Origin: a virus
Virus record (IMG/VR): IMGVR_UViG_3300021963_000250
Location: 1-41,531 of that record
Reading direction: 5' to 3' (one strand)
DNA length: 41,531 nucleotides
Part shown: piece after piece, positions 1 through 8,124 of the stretch
How positions within the stretch are numbered: position 1 is the stretch's first letter
How the letters are laid out: each line of letters opens with the position of its first letter
Made by a program: the position numbers and the translations under genes
The notes under the pieces: model-generated
The model's database searches: none
Told to the model about the DNA's origin: nothing
What the model saw: the letters and a program-made list of their open reading frames with translations, nothing else

Positions 1-145
1 TCATATATATGATTGATCCAGAACCGCCTGCGCCAGCCATTGTTCTGACTTCCGAGTCGTTTAATGAGATTGTTGCTGTTCCGCTTCTATGTAAAACAAT
101 GTTTACATCGTAAAGACCAAACGCACCTGATGCTACAATAGGCAT
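1..145 (-). CDS. Virion structural protein, N-terminal part only (cut by window edge)
   Basis: The gene starts with ATG at 145-143 after a strong ribosome site (AGCAGGTGA, about 6 bases before the ATG) and stays open to the window edge, giving 48 residues. The peptide starts MPIVASGAFGLYDVNIVLHR and continues with SGTATISLNDSEVRTMAG and a Gly/Ser-rich stretch. The pattern xSGxxxLxDVN followed by ISLNDSxVRxxAG is one I know from N-termini of small structural proteins in marine T4-like phages. It is the first gene after the sigma70-like promoter at 177-205, so it may begin a new transcript. The function is not established beyond the family resemblance, and the C-terminus is outside the window. 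Confidence 0.65.
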   Translation of the reverse strand, partial: MPIVASGAFGLYDVNIVLHRSGTATISLNDSEVRTMAGAGGSGSIIYM

Positions 146-176
146 GTTATTTCACCTGCTTTAATATGAGTGTAGT

Positions 177-205
177 ACTATACACTAGACTAATTTTTTT
201 GACAA
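177..205 (-). promoter_or_regulatory. Sigma70-type promoter for the leftmost gene
   Basis: On the minus strand TTGTCA (205-200) is followed after exactly 17 bases by TATAGT (182-177). Each hexamer matches the bacterial consensus at five of six positions. It lies in the largest gap of the window (146-219), after the stop of the 105-residue gene and about 32 bases before the next ATG, which leaves room for a leader carrying the AGCAGGTGA ribosome site. No terminator hairpin is visible before it. Confidence 0.6.
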
Positions 206-219
206 CCATACGATTCACC

Positions 220-537
220 TTATCTTGTCTCTAAATTTGGATTTTCCCTCAGATAGTCTTCTGAAGTTTTATCTCCAAGTTTTACAATCTGATCTATTTC
301 CAATCCTAATTTAGAAGCAACGTATTCTAAAACAATATCATCATTTGTTGTCCACTGTTTGTATGTTTCTGAATCTAAATTCATATTGTCGCTAGAAAAA
401 TTACTTCCATCAGAACATATCACTCTATATCCCAAAGAAGGTCTTTGTGTTCCCAGCGAATAGTTTACAACAGATACCTCTAACTTATCTAAAGTCTTAT
501 TCAATAAGTTTACCGGTTTCAATTTTGCGTACAGCAT
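220..537 (-). CDS. Hypothetical protein, 105 residues
   Basis: I do not recognise this protein. It is soluble, of mixed composition (many Leu, Asp, Asn and Ser), and has no signal peptide, membrane segment or cysteine cluster (one Cys near residue 41). The middle reads YRVICSDGSNFSSDN, and the C-terminal third (YVASKLGLEIDQIVKLG) looks helical. Its ATG overlaps the stop of the preceding zinc-binding protein by one base (TAATG), so the two are probably translationally coupled. It follows the last giant fibre gene, a position where phages often carry fibre-assembly or adhesin accessory proteins, but nothing in the sequence shows that role. Confidence 0.6.
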   Translation of the reverse strand: MLYAKLKPVNLLNKTLDKLEVSVVNYSLGTQRPSLGYRVICSDGSNFSSDNMNLDSETYKQWTTNDDIVLEYVASKLGLEIDQIVKLGDKTSEDYLRENPNLETR

Positions 538-779
538 TAATTACTCCATTTGTTTTTTGGGCATAGTTCTGTAATTGAATATATTTTTTTACCTATAGGA
601 CAATTACATTGATCACAATAATAGTCAACAATTTTTTTTAAAATTGGATTGCTAAACTCTTTACACGATTCGCATTGCTGGCAAATTGTTTTTCGACTAT
701 CAGCCAATTCTCTCTGTTGTTGATTGGGGGCTAGAGATATTTTCCAAGACCTCAACGTATTCTCAAAATTACTTATCAT
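537..779 (-). CDS. Small cysteine-rich putative zinc-binding protein
   Basis: This 80-residue protein has seven cysteines: CQQCESC at about residues 33-39, CDQCNC at about 55-60 and a last one in CPKNKW near the C-terminus. Spaced CxxC pairs suggest one or two zinc sites with a ribbon or knuckle fold. The N-terminal half has a basic helix rich in Gln and Arg (NQQQRELADSRK). Small proteins ending in CPxxKW recur in T4-like marine phages, but I know no proven function. The start overlaps the end of the 1165-residue fibre gene by 11 bases, and the stop overlaps the next start by one base, so it belongs to the fibre operon. DNA, RNA or protein binding are all possible. Confidence 0.6.
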   Translation of the reverse strand: MISNFENTLRSWKISLAPNQQQRELADSRKTICQQCESCKEFSNPILKKIVDYYCDQCNCPIGKKIYSITELCPKNKWSN

Positions 780-3700
780 TTATCTTTTTTTCCAACTCTT
801 GTATTCTCTTATCTTGTTCTTTCAATGCTTCAATTAACAACGGAACAAGTTTTTCATATTGAACAGTCAAATAATTCTCACCTGATTTCGATACTTTTCC
901 ATTTTCATGGTCTACATCAAACGGTGCTAATGCAACAGCCTCTGGCAATACTTCTTCAACATCCTGAGCAAAAACACCAATTTGATTTTTTTGTGTGTTG
1001 AATTCAGCCAGCTTGTTTGCTAGTTCATTCCAGTTGAAGGTAAAACCACTCAACTGATTAACCTTTTCCATTGCATTTTCAATAGGACGTATATTTGTTT
1101 TTAACCTTTTATCTGATGAGTATGCTGTTACGTTACCAGTAAAAGATACGTCATTACTAAAAGTCGCACGTAGTCCTAGGTTAGCATCACCGTTACTACC
1201 AGCACATCCTTCAAAAGTATAGAACTGTAAATATACGCCTTGACACAAGTATGCTGGATTGCCACAGCAATTGTTTGAACGCTGACCTCTTATCTTAGCG
1301 CCAAAGAAATCTTGACCAGTGTCACGGAATCCATAAAAATTAATATCATAGTTACCGCCATTATAACCTAACGGATCACCATAGACACCAAACGTTAATC
1401 CACGTAATTTTGAATAACTGTTTGGATCCGTGTAGTAACCGGTGTCGTTATAATCATAATAAACTGGAAAATATGCATAGTCATTAGAATCATATGATGA
1501 AATTCCACCATCATGGTGAGTTCTGGAATTAAAATAGAATTGACCTCTATCAGTTTGGAAATGACACCACGATGTGTTCATTGGACCTAAATCCAAATAG
1601 CCGGAAGGCGTTTGTAATCTATGTGCAGAACTTGTAGCAGGATTCCAATAATAACCAGTATCACTAGAATCGTAAAAGATTGGCGAGCGATTGGAAACTA
1701 AATTATATACATTGCCTGAATTATCCATTCTCCAACCAGTGGTACCACTGTAAGAAGCAATACCGTTATGTGGATTCCAATCACTAGTTGAAGAAAGACC
1801 AATATCCAATTGTGTACCAGTGCCGTTCATACCAATAACAAATTGGCTACCTGTACCGTTTGCAGTAAATTGTACAGTTGGACCGTGACTAGCGTTTGTT
1901 GTCACAGTATGATTTAATGACAGAACTGGATATGCTCCGTGTACTTGAATGGTTGGTCGTATGTTACCATCTTGTAAAGTATATGAAGTTGACGTATTGC
2001 CAACAATTAATCTGTTACCATAGTTTCCACCAGTTAAGCCAGACAAATAAAGGTCTCGGCCTATTCTAGCACTGCCTGAAGTGCTATGGTATAGACGCAT
2101 TATATTATCAACTTGTGTTCCTGATACATTTGATCCAAACACTATATCATTGCTACTATCTAAAGCTGTCCATCCCATGTACCAACTGCCGTAGAAATTT
2201 GAATTATTTCTTACCCAGCGAAGACCTCCCCAGGTGGAAGTTGTTGGCATATAGAATTGTATACCTTCAGCCCAAGATGCAGACCTTGGCGTGACTTGAA
2301 TATTACCATTGAATGCTCCAGACGATGCCAATGATGATCCCGAATTAGCAGGATCTATATAAAAAGCTGTATCATTGGAATCATAAAAGATTGGAGCACG
2401 AGAACTATTTGTTGCTGTTAGATATCCACCACCATACCCAACAACAACGTTATAAGCATTGTTATACTGAAGATACAAATCACTATCTGTACGCTCCACA
2501 GTTCCGTAAGAAGATCCATATCCAATTTTAACCATACCAAAGTAACCACCAGTAGCTCCACTAGTACCGTTAGCATGAATGTATGCTGACGTGGCAACGT
2601 TACCCGTCAATGAACCACCGGTCAGTTTTAAGAATGTACTATTGACATATGAGTTTGAAGCAGCATATGCAACAGCATTACTGTATGCTGTTCCTGCAAT
2701 TGTTGCTGCGTAACTTGTGGCATTGGAATAAGCAGTACCTGCAATTGTTGCTGCATATGTCGTTGCATTTGAATAAGCTGTACCAGCCTTTGTTGTTGCG
2801 TCTGACGCGGCAACAGAAACAGCATTGGAGTATGCTGTTCCAGCAATCGTTGCAGCATATGTTGTTGCATTAGAATAAGCAGTACCAGCCTTTGTTGTTG
2901 CGTCTGAAGCAGCTACCGACACTGCATTTGAATATGCAGTAGCTGCTTTTGTATCTGCATAGCTTGTTGCATTAGAATATGCTGTGCCAGCGATTGTATC
3001 ACTGTATGATCTCAACGTTGTCGCTGTGTTGCCACCCAAATATGTTGCACTGTTTGCGCTTCCTGTTACATTACCAATTACATAATTAATCTGTAAATTT
3101 GAAAGGGTAAAACTAGCGTTTGCTGTATCAATAAAGGCAGACGCATCAGGTTCCGGAGTGTAACCGTGGAAGAATTTCCAAACACCGTCTGTTGCATCTC
3201 TAAACAAACCAGCATGTGCATACGATCCATCGTTGTAGTTACCAGCAAATCCTAAATCTGGATTTGATGTTATACTATTGGAATTCAAGTATATCATGTT
3301 GTCTTCAACACTGAGCGTGCTTACAAAAATTGAAACGGTGTTACCCAAAACAGTTAGGTTACCGTCAATTTGCAAGTCGCCATTTAGTCGAACACTATTT
3401 GCAGTCAAATTTGCCTGTACAACAACAGCCCCACTAAACGTACCACCATTGAATACGTTCGAATATGCTGTCGCTGCCTTAGTGTCTGCGTAGCTTGTTG
3501 CATTAGAATATGCCGTACCCGCTTTTGTCGTAGCGTCTGAAGCTGCTGTAGTAACAGCATTGCTATATGCAGTACCTGCAGCTGTATAAGCAATTGTGTT
3601 AGCAAAGCTGATAGCGTTTGAATAAGCTGTACCAGCTGCTGTGTTTGCATAACTAACCGCATTACTATATGCAGTGCCAGCTTTCGTTGTAGCGTCTGAA

Positions 3701-4266
3701 GCAGCTACCGACACTGCATTAGAATATGCTGTACCAGCTACGGTATCAGCATAGCTGGTTGCGTTTGAATAGGCTGTTCCCGCTTTTGTTGTTGCATCAG
3801 AAGCAGCTGTTGCAACGGCATTACTATAAGCGGTTGCTGCATATGCTGTTGCATTTGATACTGCGTTTGCTGCTAACTGATATGCTGTTGTAACACTATT
3901 GGCACTTGATGCAATTGCTGTACTTGTGTTTGATACAGAATCAACTACTTTTAGTAAACCTTGAACAGTGCTATTACCAGATGTAATTGCCGCATCAAAG
4001 TTCGTTGTACTTGTCGAAACTGTAACAGTAGAATTGGCTGGTGTAAACGATAATCCTGTTACACCAGAAACAGAACTTGTTGTGGCATTTGTAATTCTAC
4101 CTTGTGCATCTACCGTGATTACCGGAATCGCTGTTGTGTTGCCATACGAATTTGCAACAACACCTGTTGACGTCAACTTTGCCGACGTTACAGTGTTATC
4201 AGTTATCGATGCAATTGAAACTGATCCATTTGCTAAAGACGAAGATACAATTTTTGATAATGCCAT
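769..4266 (-). CDS. Giant tail fibre with S74 intramolecular chaperone (fibre paralogue C)
   Basis: This 1165-residue fibre is one of three tandem paralogues. A unique cap (MALSKIVSSSLANGS) leads into a block common to all three (GVVANSYGNTTAIPV to about residue 135). Then come AYSN repeats (about 140-270), a conserved beta module with GNYNDGSYAHAGLFRDATDG (about 280-415), more AYSN repeats (about 420-540) and a divergent tip containing three FYDSNDT-type motifs near residues 625, 862 and 942. The last 115 residues are an S74 endosialidase-type chaperone: SDKRLK puts the predicted nucleophile at Ser1051 and the general base at Lys1056. Such domains fold the trimer and then cleave themselves off. 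A C-terminal coiled coil (EALKEQDKRIQELEKK) would hold the chaperone trimer. The tip includes an unusual Cys-rich patch (RSNNCCGNPAYLCQ). The likely role is receptor binding; the receptor is unknown. Confidence 0.9.
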   Translation of the reverse strand: MALSKIVSSSLANGSVSIASITDNTVTSAKLTSTGVVANSYGNTTAIPVITVDAQGRITNATTSSVSGVTGLSFTPANSTVTVSTSTTNFDAAITSGNSTVQGLLKVVDSVSNTSTAIASSANSVTTAYQLAANAVSNATAYAATAYSNAVATAASDATTKAGTAYSNATSYADTVAGTAYSNAVSVAASDATTKAGTAYSNAVSYANTAAGTAYSNAISFANTIAYTAAGTAYSNAVTTAASDATTKAGTAYSNATSYADTKAATAYSNVFNGGTFSGAVVVQANLTANSVRLNGDLQIDGNLTVLGNTVSIFVSTLSVEDNMIYLNSNSITSNPDLGFAGNYNDGSYAHAGLFRDATDGVWKFFHGYTPEPDASAFIDTANASFTLSNLQINYVIGNVTGSANSATYLGGNTATTLRSYSDTIAGTAYSNATSYADTKAATAYSNAVSVAASDATTKAGTAYSNATTYAATIAGTAYSNAVSVAASDATTKAGTAYSNATTYAATIAGTAYSNATSYAATIAGTAYSNAVAYAASNSYVNSTFLKLTGGSLTGNVATSAYIHANGTSGATGGYFGMVKIGYGSSYGTVERTDSDLYLQYNNAYNVVVGYGGGYLTATNSSRAPIFYDSNDTAFYIDPANSGSSLASSGAFNGNIQVTPRSASWAEGIQFYMPTTSTWGGLRWVRNNSNFYGSWYMGWTALDSSNDIVFGSNVSGTQVDNIMRLYHSTSGSARIGRDLYLSGLTGGNYGNRLIVGNTSTSYTLQDGNIRPTIQVHGAYPVLSLNHTVTTNASHGPTVQFTANGTGSQFVIGMNGTGTQLDIGLSSTSDWNPHNGIASYSGTTGWRMDNSGNVYNLVSNRSPIFYDSSDTGYYWNPATSSAHRLQTPSGYLDLGPMNTSWCHFQTDRGQFYFNSRTHHDGGISSYDSNDYAYFPVYYDYNDTGYYTDPNSYSKLRGLTFGVYGDPLGYNGGNYDINFYGFRDTGQDFFGAKIRGQRSNNCCGNPAYLCQGVYLQFYTFEGCAGSNGDANLGLRATFSNDVSFTGNVTAYSSDKRLKTNIRPIENAMEKVNQLSGFTFNWNELANKLAEFNTQKNQIGVFAQDVEEVLPEAVALAPFDVDHENGKVSKSGENYLTVQYEKLVPLLIEALKEQDKRIQELEKKINDK
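2660..2995 (-). repeat. Second AYSN coding repeat block of fibre C
   Basis: Seven AYSN units lie between the conserved beta module and the divergent tip. They alternate a 15-residue form (AGTAYSNATTYAATI) and a 19-residue form (AGTAYSNAVSVAASDATTK). The repeat is in frame, so this is a protein repeat rather than a non-coding array. Confidence 0.85.
3457..3840 (-). repeat. First AYSN coding repeat block of fibre C
   Basis: Eight AYSN units precede the conserved beta module. One irregular unit (AYSNAISFANTIAYTA) is matched almost exactly in fibre A, which points to exchange between the paralogues. Confidence 0.85.
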
Positions 4267-4282
4267 TTTTTATTCTTTTTTG

Positions 4283-7200
4283 TTAGCTAACCAATTTATT
4301 TATCAACGCTTCTAATTTTGCAATTCGCGCTTCTTGCGATTCAATAATAACTTGTTGTTCTTTGATTGCTTCAATAGTAAACGCAACTAATTTATCGTAT
4401 GCAACCGTCTTATAAAAATCACCTTCTGGTGCTTCGTGTATAGAATTAACAACAAGCTCCGGTGCAATCTTTTCAACATCTGTAGAAAGAATACCATAAT
4501 CATATTCACCAGGATGTCCTATAACAGAAGATTCAATCCATTTGAATTTTACACCGTTCAGTTGTTTAACTTTATCAATCGCAGATTCAATTACTTTTAC
4601 ATCCTCTTTGAGGCGTGGATCCGAATAAGCAGTTACGTTACCTGCAGCAGTCATGTCTCCGTTACTAGTATTTGAATACCAACGCCAAGTTGATGCAGAC
4701 CATCCACCTATTCCAAAATATCCATCATGTCTTAGGTGCATTTGGAGACCCCAATAATTAGCACAATGCCATGATATGCAAGCAACATCTCCATCACCGG
4801 TGCCACCATTATTTCTAATTTCAACGCCAGACTGATTACCGCTTGATGTACTACCAGCATATGGACCGAATCTTGTGTGACCTTGCAGTTGAGAACTGCC
4901 GTTTGGATCAACGTAGTAACCAGTGTCGTTTGAATCGTAAACGATACTAGGATACAACGAACCACCAACATTTATATCATATAAAACAATCTCATACCAT
5001 GACCTATATGTCGATCCCCACTTACCACGTAACCACCAACGATTGGCTGCATCACCTGCACCAACCATTTGCCATCCGTAAGATACGCTACCACCATCAC
5101 GATAATGCAGGACTTGCAAACCTTGAGCATGAATATAATTACTTCCATTATTTTGAGGATGACCAGTCATACCGGTACCCCACTGATCCAAGAAGCAAGA
5201 ACCCAAAGCATTAAATGCTGAATTCCACGTATAAGTTGCTCCCCACCCCTGTGAACCTACCCAATAATTTGTATCACCTGTATTACTTTGACGATTGTTA
5301 TGATGAATGCTTAATCCAGCACGAGCTTTTGTTCCGTTGCTAAATCCAGAAAGTTCTGATGTGCCATTTGGATCAACGTAGTAACCAGTGTCGTTAAAAT
5401 CATAAAAAATAGGTGAACGTATACTTTGATTTGCAACTGTGTAACTACTTGTAGCATAGTTATTCAAATACATCACATAACCATTTCTGGCGTCAAGGTG
5501 AAGATTACCGTTGGTAGCCGCAATAGTTGCTGTGTCTACATCTATACTTCCATTTGTTCCAATATAAAGATAAGCCCCCCAATTTATATTTGGTCCAAAT
5601 AAAGCACCGCCACGCATACGTAGTGCTGTGTTGCTTGTGCTATTTGGATCTATGTAATAACCCGTGTCATCTAAATCATAGAAGAGTGGAGCACGGGCAC
5701 TGTTAGCCATTTGCGTATAGCTAGCATTCAAATAGAAAATATTTGGTGCAACAATACCGCTATTAGGTGTGACAGTATTATCGAGCCACATATAAGTTTC
5801 GTTTGCACCATATGAACCATAAGCAGATGCTTTCAAGCGAATTCTTGCATGATTGGTTCCGTCTAGTGTCAGAGTTTTATTCCAACCACCTGGATTTGCA
5901 AATGATGTACTTCCTATCCATACGTGCCCTGCAAAGTTTGCAGACAGACTTGCATTTGGATCTAGGTAATAACCGGTGTCATCTGAGTCATAAAACAATG
6001 GTGCTCTTGCACTACCCGACATTTGAGTGTAGGATCCATACAGCCTGTGAAGCATACTTGATGTGGTTGCAAATGTGGCTCCCGTATATGAATCAGTGCT
6101 ATTCCAAAGCTGTAGTTTTCCAGCGCCATCTGCATTTCCGGTTCCATTAGAAATTAACCAAATATCTTTACCACCGGTATCTGTACTTTTTATACTAAGT
6201 CTTGGCCCACTAGTAGCTGACGATGTTATTATGGGACCAGCAGAACTTGTAGCGCCTCCATCAAAAGTTACAGCTCCTGTTAACGTACCACCAGCAAGTT
6301 TTAGGAACGTACTGTTAACATATGAATTAGAGGCCGCGTATGCAACAGCATTGCTATAAGCCGTACCAGCTTTTGTTGTTGCATCCGAAGCAGCTACAGA
6401 TACTGCATTTGAATAAGCGGTACCTGCTATCGTTGCGGCATAGCTTGTTGCGTTAGAATAAGCGGTACCTGCTATCGTTGCGGCATAGCTTGTTGCGTTA
6501 GAATAAGCCGTACCCGCCTTTGTTGTAGCGTCTGAAGCAGCTACCGACACTGCATTAGAATAAGCGGTACCTGCTATCGTTGCGGCATACGAAGTCGCAT
6601 TAGAGTAGGCTGTACCTGCAATTGTTGCTGCATATGTCGTGGCATTGGAATATGCTGTACCAGCTTTTGTTGTTGCATCAGAAGCAGCTACCGACACTGC
6701 ATTTGAATATGCAGTGGCAGCCTTTGTATCAGCATATGTCGTGGCATTAGAGTATGCTGTACCGGCCATTGTGTCACTATAAGATCTCAATGTAGTTGCT
6801 GTGTTGCCACCAAGGTAGGTCGCACTATTAGCACTACCAGTGACATTACCAATTACATAGTTAATTTGTAAGTTGGAAAATGTAAAGCTGGCATTAGATG
6901 TATCAATGAAAGCAGATGCGTCTGGCTCTGGCGTATATCCGTGAAAGAATTTCCATACACCATCAGTTGCATCTCTAAACAAACCTGCATGCTTATATGA
7001 GCCATCGTTATAATTACCAGCAAATCCCAAGTCCGGATGTGAAACCGTGCTATTGGAATTGAGGTATATCATGTTATCTTCTACATTCAATGTGCTGACA
7101 TAGATAGAAACCGTATTACCCAATACTGTTAAGTTGCCGTCAATTTGTAAATCACCGTTCATTCGAACGTTATTTGCTGTCAAGTTGGCCTGTACGGTAA

Positions 7201-8119
7201 CCGCGCCACTGAACGTACCACCGTTAAATACATTTGAATATGCATTAGCAGCTTTTGTATCTGCATACGACGTTGCATTTGAATATGCAGTAGCTGCCTT
7301 TGTATCAGCATAACTTGTTGCGTTACTATAAGCTGTGCCAGCCTTTGTATCAGCGTAAGATGTAGCATTAGAGTAAGCTGTTCCTGCTTTTGTCGTTGCG
7401 TCTGAAGCAGCTACAGAAACGGCATTAGAATATGCGGTACTTGCTTTTGTATCAGCATAGCTAGTCGCATTAGAATACGCTGTGCCGGCCTTTGTCGTTG
7501 CATCTGAAGCAGCTACTGAAACGGCATTAGAATATGCTGTTCCTGCTTTTGTTGTAGCGTCTGATGCAGCTACAGATACTGCATTACTGTAAGCAGTACC
7601 AGCTGCCGTATCTGTATAACTGGTTGCGTTACTATATGCAGACGCTGCATAAGCTGTTGCATTTGACACAGCATTAGCTGCCAACAAGTATGCTGTCGTT
7701 ACACTATTTGCCGAACTAGCAATCGATGAGCTCGTATTAGATACGGAGTCAACTACCTTCAATAATCCCTGAACAGTACTATTACCAGATGTAACAGCAG
7801 CATCAAAATTTGTTGTGCTTGTTGAGACAGTGATTGTAGAATTAGCTGGCGCAAATGATAAACCAGTCACACCTGAAACAGAACTTGTAGTTGCATTAGT
7901 TATTCTACCAGCTGCATCAACAGTAATTACCGGAATTGCTGTTGTGTTACCATAAGAGTTTGCAACAACTCCTGTCGTAGTCAAGGAAGCTGAGTTAACA
8001 GAATTTGCACCAAGTGATAAACTTGCATTTGCAAACGAGACGTTTCCGTTAATGTATACCGTGTTACCAGAAGTTGATGTAACCGCTGCTAATGTCGTTA
8101 GGTTTCTTGCTTTTGTCAT
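4283..8119 (-). CDS. Giant tail fibre with S74 intramolecular chaperone (fibre paralogue B)
   Basis: This 1278-residue fibre has its own cap (MTKARNLTTLAAVTSTSGN) and then the shared shaft: AYSN repeats at about residues 156-297 and 450-593 around the conserved LFRDATDGVWKFFHGYT module. The join to the tip (NSYVNSTFLKL) is the same as in fibre C. The tip carries four FYDxxDTGYYxDPN motifs and then diverges completely. The last 113 residues form the S74 chaperone, with SDPRLK giving Ser1166 and Lys1171 as the expected dyad and a terminal coiled coil. The gene is 5 bases downstream of fibre A and 16 bases upstream of fibre C. It is probably a trimeric adhesin matured by loss of the C-terminal domain; this is family knowledge, and its target cannot be read from sequence. 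Confidence 0.9.
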   Translation of the reverse strand: MTKARNLTTLAAVTSTSGNTVYINGNVSFANASLSLGANSVNSASLTTTGVVANSYGNTTAIPVITVDAAGRITNATTSSVSGVTGLSFAPANSTITVSTSTTNFDAAVTSGNSTVQGLLKVVDSVSNTSSSIASSANSVTTAYLLAANAVSNATAYAASAYSNATSYTDTAAGTAYSNAVSVAASDATTKAGTAYSNAVSVAASDATTKAGTAYSNATSYADTKASTAYSNAVSVAASDATTKAGTAYSNATSYADTKAGTAYSNATSYADTKAATAYSNATSYADTKAANAYSNVFNGGTFSGAVTVQANLTANNVRMNGDLQIDGNLTVLGNTVSIYVSTLNVEDNMIYLNSNSTVSHPDLGFAGNYNDGSYKHAGLFRDATDGVWKFFHGYTPEPDASAFIDTSNASFTFSNLQINYVIGNVTGSANSATYLGGNTATTLRSYSDTMAGTAYSNATTYADTKAATAYSNAVSVAASDATTKAGTAYSNATTYAATIAGTAYSNATSYAATIAGTAYSNAVSVAASDATTKAGTAYSNATSYAATIAGTAYSNATSYAATIAGTAYSNAVSVAASDATTKAGTAYSNAVAYAASNSYVNSTFLKLAGGTLTGAVTFDGGATSSAGPIITSSATSGPRLSIKSTDTGGKDIWLISNGTGNADGAGKLQLWNSTDSYTGATFATTSSMLHRLYGSYTQMSGSARAPLFYDSDDTGYYLDPNASLSANFAGHVWIGSTSFANPGGWNKTLTLDGTNHARIRLKASAYGSYGANETYMWLDNTVTPNSGIVAPNIFYLNASYTQMANSARAPLFYDLDDTGYYIDPNSTSNTALRMRGGALFGPNINWGAYLYIGTNGSIDVDTATIAATNGNLHLDARNGYVMYLNNYATSSYTVANQSIRSPIFYDFNDTGYYVDPNGTSELSGFSNGTKARAGLSIHHNNRQSNTGDTNYWVGSQGWGATYTWNSAFNALGSCFLDQWGTGMTGHPQNNGSNYIHAQGLQVLHYRDGGSVSYGWQMVGAGDAANRWWLRGKWGSTYRSWYEIVLYDINVGGSLYPSIVYDSNDTGYYVDPNGSSQLQGHTRFGPYAGSTSSGNQSGVEIRNNGGTGDGDVACISWHCANYWGLQMHLRHDGYFGIGGWSASTWRWYSNTSNGDMTAAGNVTAYSDPRLKEDVKVIESAIDKVKQLNGVKFKWIESSVIGHPGEYDYGILSTDVEKIAPELVVNSIHEAPEGDFYKTVAYDKLVAFTIEAIKEQQVIIESQEARIAKLEALINKLVS
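4297..4304 (-). promoter_or_regulatory. Late-promoter-like box GATAAATA before fibre C
   Basis: This box has one mismatch to the T4 late -10 consensus TATAAATA and ends 30 bases before the fibre C start, inside the last codons of fibre B. The weak ribosome site of fibre C and the AT-rich context make chance occurrence quite possible. Confidence 0.25.
6340..6770 (-). repeat. Second AYSN coding repeat block of fibre B
   Basis: Nine units mix 15- and 19-residue forms. Two neighbouring 15-residue units (AGTAYSNATSYAATI, twice) are nearly identical at DNA level, consistent with recent duplication. Confidence 0.85.
7227..7650 (-). repeat. First AYSN coding repeat block of fibre B
   Basis: Nine units end in AYSNVFNGGTFSG, the shared entry to the conserved beta module. 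Three consecutive ATSYADTK units differ from each other mainly at synonymous positions. Confidence 0.85.
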
Positions 8120-8124
8120 TTGCT

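Noticed and set aside
3968-4315. Long plus-strand open frames opposite the fibres (also near 11450, 14136, 19048 and 22290)
   Set aside because: They are antisense shadows of repetitive, Thr/Asn/Val-rich genes and have no ribosome site or family features.
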